A stretch of 64,000 nt of DNA from Amycolatopsis thermophila (GTDB taxonomy: Bacteria; Actinomycetota; Actinomycetes; Mycobacteriales; Pseudonocardiaceae). Both the position numbers and the translations under genes were made by a program. The stretch covers positions 3,286,001 to 3,350,000 of the forward strand of contig NZ_JAUSUT010000001.1 in assembly GCF_030814215.1 (NCBI RefSeq). Reading direction: 5' to 3'. The notes under the pieces are model-generated. The model had not been told where the DNA came from and ran no database searches. It saw only the letters and a list, made by a program, of their open reading frames with translations. Positions 28,278 through 38,046 of the stretch are shown in pieces. Within the stretch, counting starts at the first letter, position 1, and the number at the start of each line of letters is the position of its first letter.

Positions 28278-29501
28278 GTGGAGCTGCTGCGCAACGCGGT
28301 GCGGCCCTACGCCTGGGGGTCCCGGACGACCATCCCCGAGCTGCTGGGACGGGAGGTGCCGGCGCCCCACCCGGAGGCGGAGCTGTGGATGGGTGCGCAC
28401 CCGGGCGACCCGTCGCGTCTCGTGGGCCCGGACGGCGACGAGCGCAGCCTGCTGGAACTCGTCGAGTCCGATCCGCACGGGCAGCTGGGCCGGGAGTGCG
28501 CCGAGCGCTGGGGCAACCGGCTGCCGTTCCTGCTGAAGATCCTCGCCGTCGAGGAGCCGCTGTCGATGCAGGCGCACCCGTCGGCCGAGCAGTCGGCGGA
28601 GGGGTACGCGCGCGAGGAGGCCGCCGGGATCCCGCGTGACGCGGCGAACCGGAACTACCCGGACCCGACCGCCAAGCCCGAGCTGGTGTGCGCGCTGACG
28701 GAGTTCCACGCGCTGGCCGGGTTCCGGAAGCCGGAGCGCACGGTCGAGCTGCTGCGCGCCATCGAGACCCCGGGGCTGGCCAAGTACACCGAGCTGCTGG
28801 CGGCCCAGCCCGACTCGGCCGGCCTGCGCGCGCTGTTCACCACGTGGATCACGCTGCCGCAGCCGGTGCTGGACGAGCTGCTGCCCGAGGTGCTCGACGC
28901 GTGCGTGTTGCACGTGAAGGACCACGGCCAGTTCGACGTCGAGTGCCGCACGATCCTCGAGCTGGGCGAGGCGCACCCGCGTGACGCGGGCGTGCTGGCC
29001 GCGCTGCTGCTGAACCGGCTGACGCTGAGCGCGGGCGAGGCGATCTACCTGCCGGCCGGGAACCTGCACCTGTACCTGCACGGCACCGCGGTGGAGATCT
29101 TGGCGAACTCGGACAACATCCTGCGCTGCGGGCTGACGCCGAAGCACGTGGACGTGCCCGAGCTGCTCCGCGTCGTCGACTTCACGTGCGCGGACATGCC
29201 GATCCTGCGTGGCGAGCCGTCCGACTGCGGGGAGGTCTACACGACCGACGCGCCGGAGTTCGAGCTGTCCCGCTGCGAGTGGGCGCCCGGCGAGACCGGT
29301 TCGCTGCGGGTGGACAACGGCAAGCCGCAGATCCTGCTGTGCACGCAGGGGTCGGTGCGGGTCAAGGCGGAGAGCGGCCAGGAGATCGAACTGCGCCGTG
29401 GCCAGTCGATGTGGGTGCCGGCCTCCGACCCGGCGGTCGCGGTGCACCCCGCGGAGAGCGGACGGACCCAGCTGTTCCGCGCGACGTCGGGCTGCCTGTA
29501 G
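28278..29501 (+). CDS. manA: Mannose-6-phosphate isomerase, class I
   Basis: 407 residues from a GTG with AAGGAG upstream. Interconverts fructose-6-P and mannose-6-P. Zinc and active-site motifs are visible: MQAHPSAEQS (metal-binding Gln-His), KPELVCALTEFHAL, and the jelly-roll motif YLPAGNLHLYLHG. Completes the manB-SIS-manA pathway set. Confidence 0.94.
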   Translation: MELLRNAVRPYAWGSRTTIPELLGREVPAPHPEAELWMGAHPGDPSRLVGPDGDERSLLELVESDPHGQLGRECAERWGNRLPFLLKILAVEEPLSMQAHPSAEQSAEGYAREEAAGIPRDAANRNYPDPTAKPELVCALTEFHALAGFRKPERTVELLRAIETPGLAKYTELLAAQPDSAGLRALFTTWITLPQPVLDELLPEVLDACVLHVKDHGQFDVECRTILELGEAHPRDAGVLAALLLNRLTLSAGEAIYLPAGNLHLYLHGTAVEILANSDNILRCGLTPKHVDVPELLRVVDFTCADMPILRGEPSDCGEVYTTDAPEFELSRCEWAPGETGSLRVDNGKPQILLCTQGSVRVKAESGQEIELRRGQSMWVPASDPAVAVHPAESGRTQLFRATSGCL

Positions 29502-29544
29502 CGCCGATCCGCGCCGGCCTTGGCGATCCCGCGTGCTCGGCGCG

Positions 29545-30006
29545 TCAGGCGGGGTCGATCACCCGGCTGCGGATGTGCTCGTAGATCACGTTCGTCCGGA
29601 CGTCGGCGACCTCCTGGCGCTGCGTGAGGCGGTCGATGACGAAGGCGTACAGGCTGTCGTTGTCCGGCACGGCCACGTGCACCAGGAAGTCCTCGCCGCC
29701 GGTCACCACGAACACGCCCAGCGTCTCCGGCAGCAGCGTCACCCATTCCCGGAAGGCATCGATGACCGGCCGGGACGGTGGGCGCACCCGGATCGCGATG
29801 AGCGCCTGCACCGGGCGGCCGATCTCGCCCAGATCCAGGTCCACGCTGTAACCGCGGATCACCCCGCGCTCGCGCAGAGCGCGGACCCGCTCCAGCGACG
29901 TCGACGGCGAAACGCCCGTCGCCGCGGCCAGTTCCCGGTTGGTCCGCCGTCCGTCGCGCTGCAGTTCCCGCAGCAGTGCCTGATCAAGTTCGTCCAACCG
30001 GGCCAA
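29545..30006 (-). CDS. Lrp/AsnC-family transcription regulator
   Basis: 153 residues from a TTG with AGGAGG upstream. N-terminal helix-turn-helix (LDELDQALLRELQRDGR, then ATGVSPSTSLERVRALRERG) and a C-terminal RAM/ligand domain. Divergent from the DUF2000 gene with a 19-bp palindrome between them, so it probably controls that gene and itself in response to an amino acid. Confidence 0.92.
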   Translation of the reverse strand: MARLDELDQALLRELQRDGRRTNRELAAATGVSPSTSLERVRALRERGVIRGYSVDLDLGEIGRPVQALIAIRVRPPSRPVIDAFREWVTLLPETLGVFVVTGGEDFLVHVAVPDNDSLYAFVIDRLTQRQEVADVRTNVIYEHIRSRVIDPA

Positions 30007-30029
30007 AACGGGCCTCCTCTCGAATTAAG

Positions 30030-30048
30030 TTCGGCGCCGCTGGCCGAA
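30030..30048. promoter_or_regulatory. Inverted repeat, candidate Lrp operator
   Basis: TTCGGC-N7-GCCGAA in the 71-nt spacer between the divergent Lrp-type gene and the DUF2000 gene. No other regulator is nearby. Confidence 0.5.
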
Positions 30049-30077
30049 TCGCACATCTCTGCCTAGCTTAGGCGTCC

Positions 30078-30536
30078 GTGACCACAGATCATCAGGTAGA
30101 TGTCCAGCTCGACGCCACCACCCGCACCGCCAAGGTCAAGTGGGTGATCGTCGCCGACCCGTCGCTCGGTCCGGGGCTCGTCGCCAACGCGACCGCGTGC
30201 CTGGGCGCGTCGGTCGGCAAGGTGCTGCCGGAGCTCCTCGGCCCGGAGGTGGCCGACGCGTCGGGCGGCACGCACGCCGGCCTGCCGTGGACCGGCTGTT
30301 CGATCCTGGCCGCCGACGCGGCGAAGCTGCTGCAGATCCGCACCAAGGCCGCGAACCGCGAGGGGATCTTCGTCGCCGACATGTCCAAGCACGCGCAGGC
30401 CAGCCGCTCCTACGTCGAGTACACCGAGGCGATGACCAGCACCGACGCCGACGCTTTCGAGTACTACGCGGTGAGCCTGGTCGGCCCGCGCAACAAGATC
30501 GACAAACTGGTTGGCGGACTCCCACTGCTCCGGTGA
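30078..30536 (+). CDS. DUF2000 family protein
   Basis: 152 residues from a GTG, 8 nt after TAGCTT, so possibly near-leaderless. The pattern KVKWVIVADPSLGPGLVANA and GLPWTGCSILAAD fits the DUF2000 fold, which resembles peptidyl-tRNA hydrolase II. No activity is established. The pairing with a divergent Lrp regulator suggests an amino-acid-linked role. Confidence 0.8.
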   Translation: MTTDHQVDVQLDATTRTAKVKWVIVADPSLGPGLVANATACLGASVGKVLPELLGPEVADASGGTHAGLPWTGCSILAADAAKLLQIRTKAANREGIFVADMSKHAQASRSYVEYTEAMTSTDADAFEYYAVSLVGPRNKIDKLVGGLPLLR

Positions 30537-30591
30537 CGGCGCGGGCCTTAGGCTCGGTCCCGACAAATCGGGAAGACTCCAGGGGGTCAGC

Positions 30592-31506
30592 GTGTCGGCA
30601 AGTGGCGGAACGAAGGCGATCCTCGCGGCACTCGGCGCCAACGCCGGGATCGCCGTGGCGAAGTTCGCCGGGTTCCTGGTCACCGGGTCGTCGTCCATGC
30701 TCGCCGAGTCGGTGCACTCGCTCGCCGACACGTCCAACCAGGGCCTGCTGCTGCTCGGCCAGAAGCAGTCCCGGCGCCACGCCAACCGGGAACACCCCTT
30801 CGGCTTCGGCCGCGAGCGCTACTTCTACTCGTTCGTCGTCGCGCTGATGCTGTTCACGCTCGGCTCGGTGTTCGCGCTGTACGAGGGCATCCACAAGATC
30901 GAGCACCCGGAACCGCTGACCAGCCCCCTGGTCGCGGTGGCCATCCTGGTGGTCGCGATCTGCCTGGAGGGCTACTCCTTCGTCACCGCGATGCGGGAGT
31001 CCGCCAAGATCAAGGGCGACGTCTCCTGGTGGCAGTTCATCCGCCAGTCGCGCACCCCGGAGCTGCCGGTCGTGCTGCTGGAGGACTCCGGCGCCCTGTT
31101 CGGCCTGGTGTTCGCGCTGGCCGGGGTCGGGCTGTCCGAGCTGACCGGTGACCCGGTGTGGGACGGCATCGGCACCGTGATGATCGGCGCGCTGCTCGGC
31201 GTCATCGCGATCATCCTGATCGTCGAGATGAAGAGCCTGCTCATCGGCGAGGGCGCGACCGACCGCGAACTCACCAGCATCTGCGACGCGCTCACCGACG
31301 GCCGGGTCGAGCGGGTGATCCACATCCGGACCCAGTACCTGGGCCCGGACGAGCTGCTGGTCGCCGCGAAGCTCGCGCTCGCGCCGCGGCTCGAGCTGTC
31401 CGAGGTGGCCGGCGAGATCGACGCCGCCGAGGCCAGGGTGCGCGAGCGGGTGCCCGCCGCGCGGCTGATCTACCTGGAGCCGGATCTGGACCGTCAGCTT
31501 GTCTGA
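30592..31506 (+). CDS. Cation diffusion facilitator (CDF) family transporter
   Basis: 304 residues from a GTG with an AGGGGG ribosome site. Six spans; the metal site of helix II reads SVHSLADTSNQ (His-x3-Asp) and helix V carries LLEDSGALFG. A cytoplasmic C-terminal domain follows. It exports divalent metal (zinc, iron, manganese or cobalt) in exchange for protons. The H-x3-D pair slightly favours zinc but does not decide the ion. Confidence 0.9.
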   Translation: MSASGGTKAILAALGANAGIAVAKFAGFLVTGSSSMLAESVHSLADTSNQGLLLLGQKQSRRHANREHPFGFGRERYFYSFVVALMLFTLGSVFALYEGIHKIEHPEPLTSPLVAVAILVVAICLEGYSFVTAMRESAKIKGDVSWWQFIRQSRTPELPVVLLEDSGALFGLVFALAGVGLSELTGDPVWDGIGTVMIGALLGVIAIILIVEMKSLLIGEGATDRELTSICDALTDGRVERVIHIRTQYLGPDELLVAAKLALAPRLELSEVAGEIDAAEARVRERVPAARLIYLEPDLDRQLV

Positions 31507-31585
31507 CGCCGATTCGCCTGCCTCACCCGTTCGCGTTAAGGTGACCAACCGGACCTGAGACCCAGGACACCGGGAGGAGACACCC

Positions 31586-33118
31586 TTGCCAGGTAACGGG
31601 CTGTGGCGCACCAAGTCGATCGAGCAGTCCATTAAGGACACCGACGAGCCGGACACCAGGTTGCGGCGCAACCTGTCCGCGTGGGACCTGACGGTGTTCG
31701 GGGTGGCGGTCGTGATCGGCGCCGGGATCTTCACGCTGACCGCGCGCACGGCGGGCGACTACGCCGGGCCCTCGGTGTCACTGGCGTTCGTGTTCGCCGC
31801 GATCGCGTGCGGGCTCGCGGCGCTGTGCTACGCCGAGTTCGCCTCGACCGTGCCCGTCGCGGGCAGCGCGTACACGTTCTCGTACGCGACATTCGGCGAG
31901 TTCATGGCGTGGATCATCGGCTGGGACCTGGTGCTGGAGCTGGCCGTCGGCGCGGCCGCGGTGGCCAAGGGCTGGTCGGTGTACCTGGAGACGGTGCTCG
32001 GCTACATCTTCGGCAAGGGCGCGAAGACGACGTTCGCCCTCGGCGGCCTCACCGTCGACTGGGGTGCGCTGATCCTGGTGGTCGTGCTCGCCACGGTGCT
32101 CGCGATCGGCACCAAGCTGTCGTCGCGGGTGTCGATGGTGATCACCGCGATCAAGGTCGGCATCGTGCTGTTCGTCATCGTGCTCGGCCTGTTCTACATC
32201 AAGGGTGACAACTACACGCCCTACATCCCGCCGGGCGCCGAGGGCGGTGCCGGGGAGACCGGGGTGAACCAGTCGCTGTTCTCGGTCATCGCGGGTGGGG
32301 CGAGCAGCTCGTTCGGCATGTTCGGCCTGCTGGCCGGCGCGTCGCTGGTGTTCTTCGCGTTCATCGGGTTCGACATCGTGGCCACCACGGCGGAGGAGAC
32401 GAAGAACCCGCAGCGCTCGGTGCCGCGCGGCATCTTCGGCTCGCTCGCGATCGTCACCGTGCTGTACGTGGCGGTGTCGCTGGTGGTCGTCGGGATGGTG
32501 CCCTACACCGAGCTGGCCACCTCCGCCGGCGACGGCAGCCACAAGACGCTGGCGACCGCGTTCGCCGCGAACGGCGTCAACTGGGCCGCGAACGTCATCT
32601 CGGTGGGCGCGCTCGCCGGCCTGACGACCGTGGTGATGGTGCTGATGCTCGGCCAGGTCCGGGTCCTGTACGCGATGTCGCGGGACGGCCTGCTGCCGCG
32701 GTCGCTGGCCCGCACGAGCGAGCGCGGCACCCCGGCCCGCGCGACGATGCTGGTCGGCGTGCTGGTCGCCGTGGCCGCGACGTTCTTCCCGGCGGACAAG
32801 CTGGAGGAGATGGTCAACGTCGGCACGCTGTTCGCGTTCGTCCTGGTCTCGGCCGGTGTGCTGGTGCTGCGCCGGACGCGCCCGGACCTGCCGCGCGCGT
32901 TCAAGGTGCCGGGTGTGCCCGTGGTGCCGATCCTGGCGATCCTGGCCTGCCTGTGGCTGATGCTGAACCTGACCGTGCTGACCTGGCTGCGGTTCCTGGC
33001 GTGGATGGTCGTCGGCGTCGTCATCTACTTCGCCTACAGCCGCAGGCATTCGCTGCTCGGCAAGCGCGCGACGGAAACGCCGATGCCGGTCGAAGGCGCG
33101 GACCCGACGAAGCCGTGA
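31586..33118 (+). CDS. APC-family amino acid permease (cationic amino acid type)
   Basis: 510 residues from a TTG with GGAGGAG upstream. About 12-13 spans; the first carries the unwound helix motif GAGIF in VVIGAGIFTLTARTAG, typical of CAT/YfnA-type permeases, and ATTAEETKNPQRSVPRGI is conserved. Imports amino acids with protons. No operon partner is evident. Confidence 0.92.
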   Translation: MPGNGLWRTKSIEQSIKDTDEPDTRLRRNLSAWDLTVFGVAVVIGAGIFTLTARTAGDYAGPSVSLAFVFAAIACGLAALCYAEFASTVPVAGSAYTFSYATFGEFMAWIIGWDLVLELAVGAAAVAKGWSVYLETVLGYIFGKGAKTTFALGGLTVDWGALILVVVLATVLAIGTKLSSRVSMVITAIKVGIVLFVIVLGLFYIKGDNYTPYIPPGAEGGAGETGVNQSLFSVIAGGASSSFGMFGLLAGASLVFFAFIGFDIVATTAEETKNPQRSVPRGIFGSLAIVTVLYVAVSLVVVGMVPYTELATSAGDGSHKTLATAFAANGVNWAANVISVGALAGLTTVVMVLMLGQVRVLYAMSRDGLLPRSLARTSERGTPARATMLVGVLVAVAATFFPADKLEEMVNVGTLFAFVLVSAGVLVLRRTRPDLPRAFKVPGVPVVPILAILACLWLMLNLTVLTWLRFLAWMVVGVVIYFAYSRRHSLLGKRATETPMPVEGADPTKP

Positions 33119-33172
33119 GTTCCGGGGAAAGCCCGGATGGCACCGGCCCGGCGCGCCGCTAGCGTCGGGCCG

Positions 33173-34045
33173 GTGATCCGAAGGTTGTTGCTGGTCTTCC
33201 TCGGCGCGGCGGCCGTCTGCCTGGTGCCCTGGATCGTCTACCTCGCCCACACGCTGCCCGACCACTTCGACACCGCGCAATGGCGGGTGGCGTGGGTCGG
33301 GTTCGACGTGGCGCTGGTGTGCTGTTTCGCCGCCGCCGCGTGGCTGGGGCTGCGCCGGCGGCGGGCGGCGGTGCCGCTGCTGGCGGCGACCGCGGCCCTG
33401 CTGGTGTGCGACGCCTGGTTCGACGTCGTGCTCGACTGGGCCTCGCCCGACCGGTGGGTCAGCCTGGCGCTCGCGGTCTGCGCCGAACTGCCGATCGCCG
33501 CGCTGCTGGTGGTGACCGCGCGCAAGCTGCTGAGCGGGGACATGCGGCCGCGGGCGCTGACCCTGACCGACATCGAGATCCGCAGCGACCCCGGTCACGA
33601 CGAGGTGCTGCGCGAGCTGCCCGCGACAACCGACGAACTGACCCGTCGCCTCGGCGCGGACGCGGCGGGCCGCGTCGCCGTGCTGGCCGAAGCCGGATAC
33701 GTGCGGCGGCGGTGGGACGGCCGGTGGCACGCGCTCCCGCAGAACACGACCGAGCCCAAGCCGGCGGAATTCACGGGGACCCACCAGCGGCGGGTCACCG
33801 AGTACCTGGACCGGAAGTACGACCGCGAGCTCGAACTGCTCGCCTGGGCCGCCCGCAACCGTGACGAGTTCGGTCCGTGGGCCACCGCCTACCGGGGCGT
33901 GGCGTCGCTGACCGAGCCGGAGCTGCGCCGGCTGGAGGCGGAGTACCAGGACCTGGTGGCCCGGTACTGCCGGCTCCGCCACCGACCCGCACCCCAGGCG
34001 CGGGAGGTCACGGTGCGGCTGTACGCCTTCCCGCTACCTGGCTGA
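33173..34045 (+). CDS. Membrane protein with cytoplasmic C-terminal domain, unknown
   Basis: 290 residues from the GTG at 33173, 7 nt after TAGCGT (leaderless-type promoter). Four spans within about residues 5-120, then a soluble region of about 165 residues rich in charged helices. No recognised domain. It overlaps the convergent membrane-hydrolase-like gene by 12 nt at the 3' ends. Confidence 0.65.
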   Translation: MIRRLLLVFLGAAAVCLVPWIVYLAHTLPDHFDTAQWRVAWVGFDVALVCCFAAAAWLGLRRRRAAVPLLAATAALLVCDAWFDVVLDWASPDRWVSLALAVCAELPIAALLVVTARKLLSGDMRPRALTLTDIEIRSDPGHDEVLRELPATTDELTRRLGADAAGRVAVLAEAGYVRRRWDGRWHALPQNTTEPKPAEFTGTHQRRVTEYLDRKYDRELELLAWAARNRDEFGPWATAYRGVASLTEPELRRLEAEYQDLVARYCRLRHRPAPQAREVTVRLYAFPLPG

Positions 34046-36340
34046 CGGGGCCTTCAGGTGGAACCGCGGGAGGTCGGGGAACAGGGGAACCTGCTCGGCC
34101 TCCCCACGGACCGGCCGGCCCGGCGTCTCCAGGCCGGCCGCGATGGCCACGGCCTGGTCCCACTCGGGGTCGACGAGGTAGTCGGCGTGGCCGAGCACCC
34201 CGGCGGACCACCGGCGGGCGCCGGACGGCGGGGGGACCGGGTCCGGCAGCCAGTGGTCGCCGCCCAGGACGAGCGCTCCGTTGGCGCCCTGGGCGGCCGG
34301 CGCGAGCGCGCCCCAGCCGCCGTCGGGCAGGAAACCCTCGCCGGTCAGCTTGTCGCCGTCGACCTGGTGGCGCCACGTCGTGACGCCGCCGCCGAAGATG
34401 TCCGTGCCCCGCGCGAGCCCGCGCCACCGGCCGTCCAGCGAGCCGTAGAGCGCCGCGAGCGCGGTGTGCGGCAGCACCGCGGGGAACGCCCGCTGGTAAC
34501 CCCACTGCAGCGGTGAGCCCGCGGAGAGCAGCCCCACCCGCTCCCGGTCCGCGGGCGAGAGGCTGTGCACCAGCCGCGCGGTCGCGATCAGCGCCAGCAC
34601 GCTGCCCAGCTTCTCGCCGCCCAGCACGACCCGCGTGTTCGGCTCGGACAGGTGCTCCTTGGCGCGGGCCGCCAGGTCGGGCACCACCTTCAGCGCGTAG
34701 CACGGCGGGATCGCCGGGTGCGCGGCCCGCGGCCAGAAGCACACCAGGTCCGCCAGCGCCCCGAGGTGGCGGTTGCGACCGGGCTTCGTCGCGGCCGTGT
34801 AGACCACCCGCAGCAGCCCGACGGCCAGCACGCCGAGCCCGAACACCCCGACACCGGAGAGCGGGTCGAGCCAGCCGGGCAGCGTGCCGAACCCGTACCA
34901 CGCGACCAGCAGCGCCGCCGCGCCGAGCGACAGGCCCGCGATCACGCCGAGCGCCAGGTGGTGCAGGTGACGGCGTTCCCACGCCGACCGCGCCCACGCG
35001 GCTGCCGCGGCGTGGGCCTCGGGCGGCGACTGCAACATCTGCACGACTTCCGGGACACCGCGCCTGCGCCGCCGCAGCGGCACCCCGACGGCGAAACCCA
35101 GCACGCCCAGCACGACCGCCAGCACCAGGCCACCGCCCCACAACGCGGTCACCAGGCGGTAGCTGTCCGGCAGCCGGAGGTCGCCCGCGCCGGCCAGCCG
35201 ACGCAGCCCGGTCGCCAGCCCGGCGCCGAACCCGCCGCCGAGCAGAGCCGCCAGCGCCAGCGTGAACGCCGCGGCCCAGCCACCGGCCCACGGCCGCAAC
35301 CGCTTCGGCAACTCCCGCCACGTGCGCCGCGCCAGCAGCGCCGCGGGCACCAGCAGCAGGGCGAACACCAGCCACGCGCCGAGCAGCGCCGCACCGACGC
35401 CCTCGACCGTCGCGTCCGATCCGGTCGGCACCGCGCCGCGGACACCGACGGCGACCAGCAGCGCCGCCGCCACCCCCAGCAGCCCGCCGCGGGCCCAGCG
35501 CGGCAGATCGCGCACGCCGGACGCCGACGTCACCAGAGCCACCCCGGCCAGCACCAGCGCGACCGCCCACAGCAGGCGCCCGGTGACGTCACCGGGCACC
35601 CGCAGCGGTCCGCCGACCGCGACCAGCGCCACCGTCGCCAGTGCGGCGACCGTGTGCACCCAGCGCAGCACCGGCGAGTCCGCATCGCCGCGCAGGACGT
35701 CACCGGGAAGCGTGTCGCCGGGCGGGGGTGGGGTGTGCGCGCGCACCGTCCAGTTCGTGCCGGACACCCGGTACAGCACGAAGACCACCACGGCCGCGGG
35801 CAGCAGACCTGCGCCGAGCCGGAGCTGCTCGACGTCGCGCAGCCAATCCGGCAGCCAGGTCAGGCAGCGGCGGCCCGGGGCCAGGCACTGCGCCGCGAAC
35901 AGGTCGAGCGTGATGACCGCGACCTGCGCCACGAGCAGCATCGTCAGCAGCAGCGCCGCGATCCGCAACACCCCGCGGCACAGCCCGCCGACGACCGCGG
36001 CCGCGCGGCTGCCGTCCGGCACCGGCGGCAGCATCCAGTGCGCCACGTTGGCCAGGGAGAACGGGAACAGCAGCGCCCACGCCGCCTTCGCCGAGCCGCC
36101 CGAGGTCATGCCGCTCCACAGGTAGCCCTCGAGGGTGCGGGGGACCGACCGGCCGAGCGCGGGCAGCACCGGGCCCGGCGCGGGGCGCCGCAGGCGGTCC
36201 GACGGGCGGATGACGCGGCCGACCCCGTCCCCGGCGACCTCCACCGTGCCGGCCGCGTCCAGCAGTTCCTCGCCGCTGGTGCCGGACAGGCCCGGCACGC
36301 GTAGTTCGACCACTCGGGTGTCGGGACCAGGAAGCGGCAC
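34034..36340 (-). CDS. Large membrane protein with a degenerate alpha/beta-hydrolase-like domain
   Basis: 768 residues from a GTG with AAGGAG 9 nt upstream. About ten spans between residues 85 and 510 are followed by a hydrolase-like region. Where relatives keep GHSxGS the sequence reads LGGEKLGSVLAL (K near 577), so the usual nucleophilic Ser is replaced. LLSAGSPLQWGYQRAFP and HADYLVDPEWDQAV, where the Asp and His regions lie in relatives, remain. It is likely a non-catalytic or altered member. Divergent from ahcY. Confidence 0.65.
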   Translation of the reverse strand: MPLPGPDTRVVELRVPGLSGTSGEELLDAAGTVEVAGDGVGRVIRPSDRLRRPAPGPVLPALGRSVPRTLEGYLWSGMTSGGSAKAAWALLFPFSLANVAHWMLPPVPDGSRAAAVVGGLCRGVLRIAALLLTMLLVAQVAVITLDLFAAQCLAPGRRCLTWLPDWLRDVEQLRLGAGLLPAAVVVFVLYRVSGTNWTVRAHTPPPPGDTLPGDVLRGDADSPVLRWVHTVAALATVALVAVGGPLRVPGDVTGRLLWAVALVLAGVALVTSASGVRDLPRWARGGLLGVAAALLVAVGVRGAVPTGSDATVEGVGAALLGAWLVFALLLVPAALLARRTWRELPKRLRPWAGGWAAAFTLALAALLGGGFGAGLATGLRRLAGAGDLRLPDSYRLVTALWGGGLVLAVVLGVLGFAVGVPLRRRRRGVPEVVQMLQSPPEAHAAAAAWARSAWERRHLHHLALGVIAGLSLGAAALLVAWYGFGTLPGWLDPLSGVGVFGLGVLAVGLLRVVYTAATKPGRNRHLGALADLVCFWPRAAHPAIPPCYALKVVPDLAARAKEHLSEPNTRVVLGGEKLGSVLALIATARLVHSLSPADRERVGLLSAGSPLQWGYQRAFPAVLPHTALAALYGSLDGRWRGLARGTDIFGGGVTTWRHQVDGDKLTGEGFLPDGGWGALAPAAQGANGALVLGGDHWLPDPVPPPSGARRWSAGVLGHADYLVDPEWDQAVAIAAGLETPGRPVRGEAEQVPLFPDLPRFHLKAPSAR

Positions 36341-36373
36341 GTCGGCTGTCTCCTTTTCCGGGTGTCCTGCGAT

Positions 36374-36394
36374 GAACAGACAACGGTACTGTTC
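36374..36394. promoter_or_regulatory. Inverted repeat in the ahcY promoter region
   Basis: GAACAG-N9-CTGTTC lies between ahcY and the divergent membrane-protein gene. It overlaps TACTGT (36387-36392), a likely -10 for ahcY. I see no SAM or SAH riboswitch fold in this 86-nt spacer. Confidence 0.45.
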
Positions 36395-36426
36395 AGGTGG
36401 AGTCGATCGTTGGAGGAAATGCCGCT

Positions 36427-37899
36427 ATGACCCCCGAAAGCGTTGCGAAGTGGCACGACACCCGCAACGGGGTGGAATTCGCCGTCGCGGACCTGGAGCT
36501 GGCCGAGTTCGGCCGCAAGGAGATCCGCCTGGCCGAGCACGAGATGCCGGGGCTGATGGCGTTGCGCCGCGAGTACGCGGAGGTGAACCCGCTGCGCGGC
36601 GCGAGGGTGACCGGCTCCCTGCACATGACGGTGCAGACGGCGGTGCTGATCGAGACGTTGGTGGCCCTCGGTGCCGAAGTCCGATGGGCCTCCTGCAACA
36701 TCTTCTCCACGCAGGACCACGCCGCGGCGGCCGTCGTGGTCGGCCCGCACGGCACGCCGGAGGAGCCCAAGGGCGTGCCGGTGTTCGCGTGGAAGGGCGA
36801 GTCGCTCGAGGAGTACTGGTGGTGCACCGAGCGTGCGCTGACCTGGGACGACGGCGGCCCGAACATGATCCTCGACGACGGCGGCGACGCCACGATGCTG
36901 GTCCACAAGGGCACCCAGTACGAGGCGGCCGGCGTGGTGCCGCAGCCGGAGGACGACGACCCCGAGGAGTGGAAGGTCGTCCTGGAGCTGCTGCGCGCCT
37001 CGCTCGCGGCGGACGGGCAGAAGTGGACGAAGATCGGCCAGGGCGTGCGCGGCGTGACCGAGGAGACCACCACCGGCGTGCTGCGGCTGTACCAGCTGGC
37101 GGCCGCGGGTGAGCTGCTGTTCCCCGCGATCAACGTCAACGACTCGGTGACCAAGTCGAAGTTCGACAACCGCTACGGCATCCGCCACTCGCTGATCGAC
37201 GGCATCAACCGCGGCACCGACGTGCTGATCGGCGGCAAGGTCGCCGTGGTGTGCGGCTACGGCGACGTCGGCAAGGGCGCGGCGGAGTCGCTGTCCGGGC
37301 AGGGCGCGCGCGTGATCGTGACCGAGATCGACCCGATCTGCGCGCTGCAGGCCGCCATGGACGGCTACCAGGTCAAGACCCTGGAGTCGGCGCTGCCCGA
37401 GGCCGACATCGTGATCACCACGACCGGCAACAAGGACGTCGTGCTGGCCGAGCACATGGCCAAGATGAAGCACCAGACGATCGTCGGGAACATCGGCCAC
37501 TTCGACAACGAGATCGACATGGCCGGTCTCGCCCGCTACCCCGGCGTGCGGCGCATCAACATCAAGCCGCAGGTCGACGAGTGGGTCTTCCCGGACGGCC
37601 ACTCGATCCTGGTGCTGTCCGAGGGGCGGCTGCTCAACCTCGGCAACGCGACCGGGCACCCGAGCTTCGTGATGTCGAACAGCTTCTCCAACCAGGTCAT
37701 CGCGCAGGTGGAGCTGTTCACCAAGCACGAGGAGTACGACAAGGAGGTCTACCGCCTGCCCAAGAAGCTGGACGAGAAGGTGGCGCGCATCCACCTGCAG
37801 GCCCTGGGCGGCGAGCTGACCAAGCTGACGAAGGAGCAGGCCGAGTACATCGACGTCGACGTCGAGGGCCCCTTCAAGTCGGAGCACTACCGCTACTGA
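36427..37899 (+). CDS. ahcY: Adenosylhomocysteinase
   Basis: 490 residues from the ATG at 36427 with TTGGAGGA about 9 nt upstream; the GTG at 36397 has no ribosome site. Hydrolyses S-adenosylhomocysteine to adenosine and homocysteine, keeping the methyl cycle moving. Substrate motifs [15 protein letters not shown] and [12 protein letters not shown], the NAD loop [14 protein letters not shown], and the C-terminal EHYRY lysine/tyrosine motif are intact, including the insert common in actinobacteria. Followed by a strong terminator. Confidence 0.96.
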   Translation: MTPESVAKWHDTRNGVEFAVADLELAEFGRKEIRLAEHEMPGLMALRREYAEVNPLRGARVTGSLHMTVQTAVLIETLVALGAEVRWASCNIFSTQDHAAAAVVVGPHGTPEEPKGVPVFAWKGESLEEYWWCTERALTWDDGGPNMILDDGGDATMLVHKGTQYEAAGVVPQPEDDDPEEWKVVLELLRASLAADGQKWTKIGQGVRGVTEETTTGVLRLYQLAAAGELLFPAINVNDSVTKSKFDNRYGIRHSLIDGINRGTDVLIGGKVAVVCGYGDVGKGAAESLSGQGARVIVTEIDPICALQAAMDGYQVKTLESALPEADIVITTTGNKDVVLAEHMAKMKHQTIVGNIGHFDNEIDMAGLARYPGVRRINIKPQVDEWVFPDGHSILVLSEGRLLNLGNATGHPSFVMSNSFSNQVIAQVELFTKHEEYDKEVYRLPKKLDEKVARIHLQALGGELTKLTKEQAEYIDVDVEGPFKSEHYRY

Positions 37900-37911
37900 C
37901 CGGCCTCGCCG

Positions 37912-37947
37912 CTCCGTGATGCTTTCACCGGTGAAAGCATCACGGAG
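37912..37947. terminator. Perfect palindrome terminator after ahcY
   Basis: 36-bp perfect palindrome centred at 37929/37930 (ACCGGT core), beginning CTCCGTGATGC. It is 12 nt after the ahcY stop and has no T-run. Confidence 0.75.
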
Positions 37948-38046
37948 TGCGGCCGGCCGGAGTCCCGCGCGGCGACCAGCGTCAGGCCGACGCCGCGAAG
38001 GCGCAGGCCCCGAAGTGCGCCGACCGGCGCCGGATAGCCTGAGCGC

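Noticed and set aside
36341-36426. SAM or SAH riboswitch before ahcY
   Set aside because: The spacer is too short for known SAM folds, and I could not find the conserved SAH-riboswitch helices. Only a short inverted repeat was seen.
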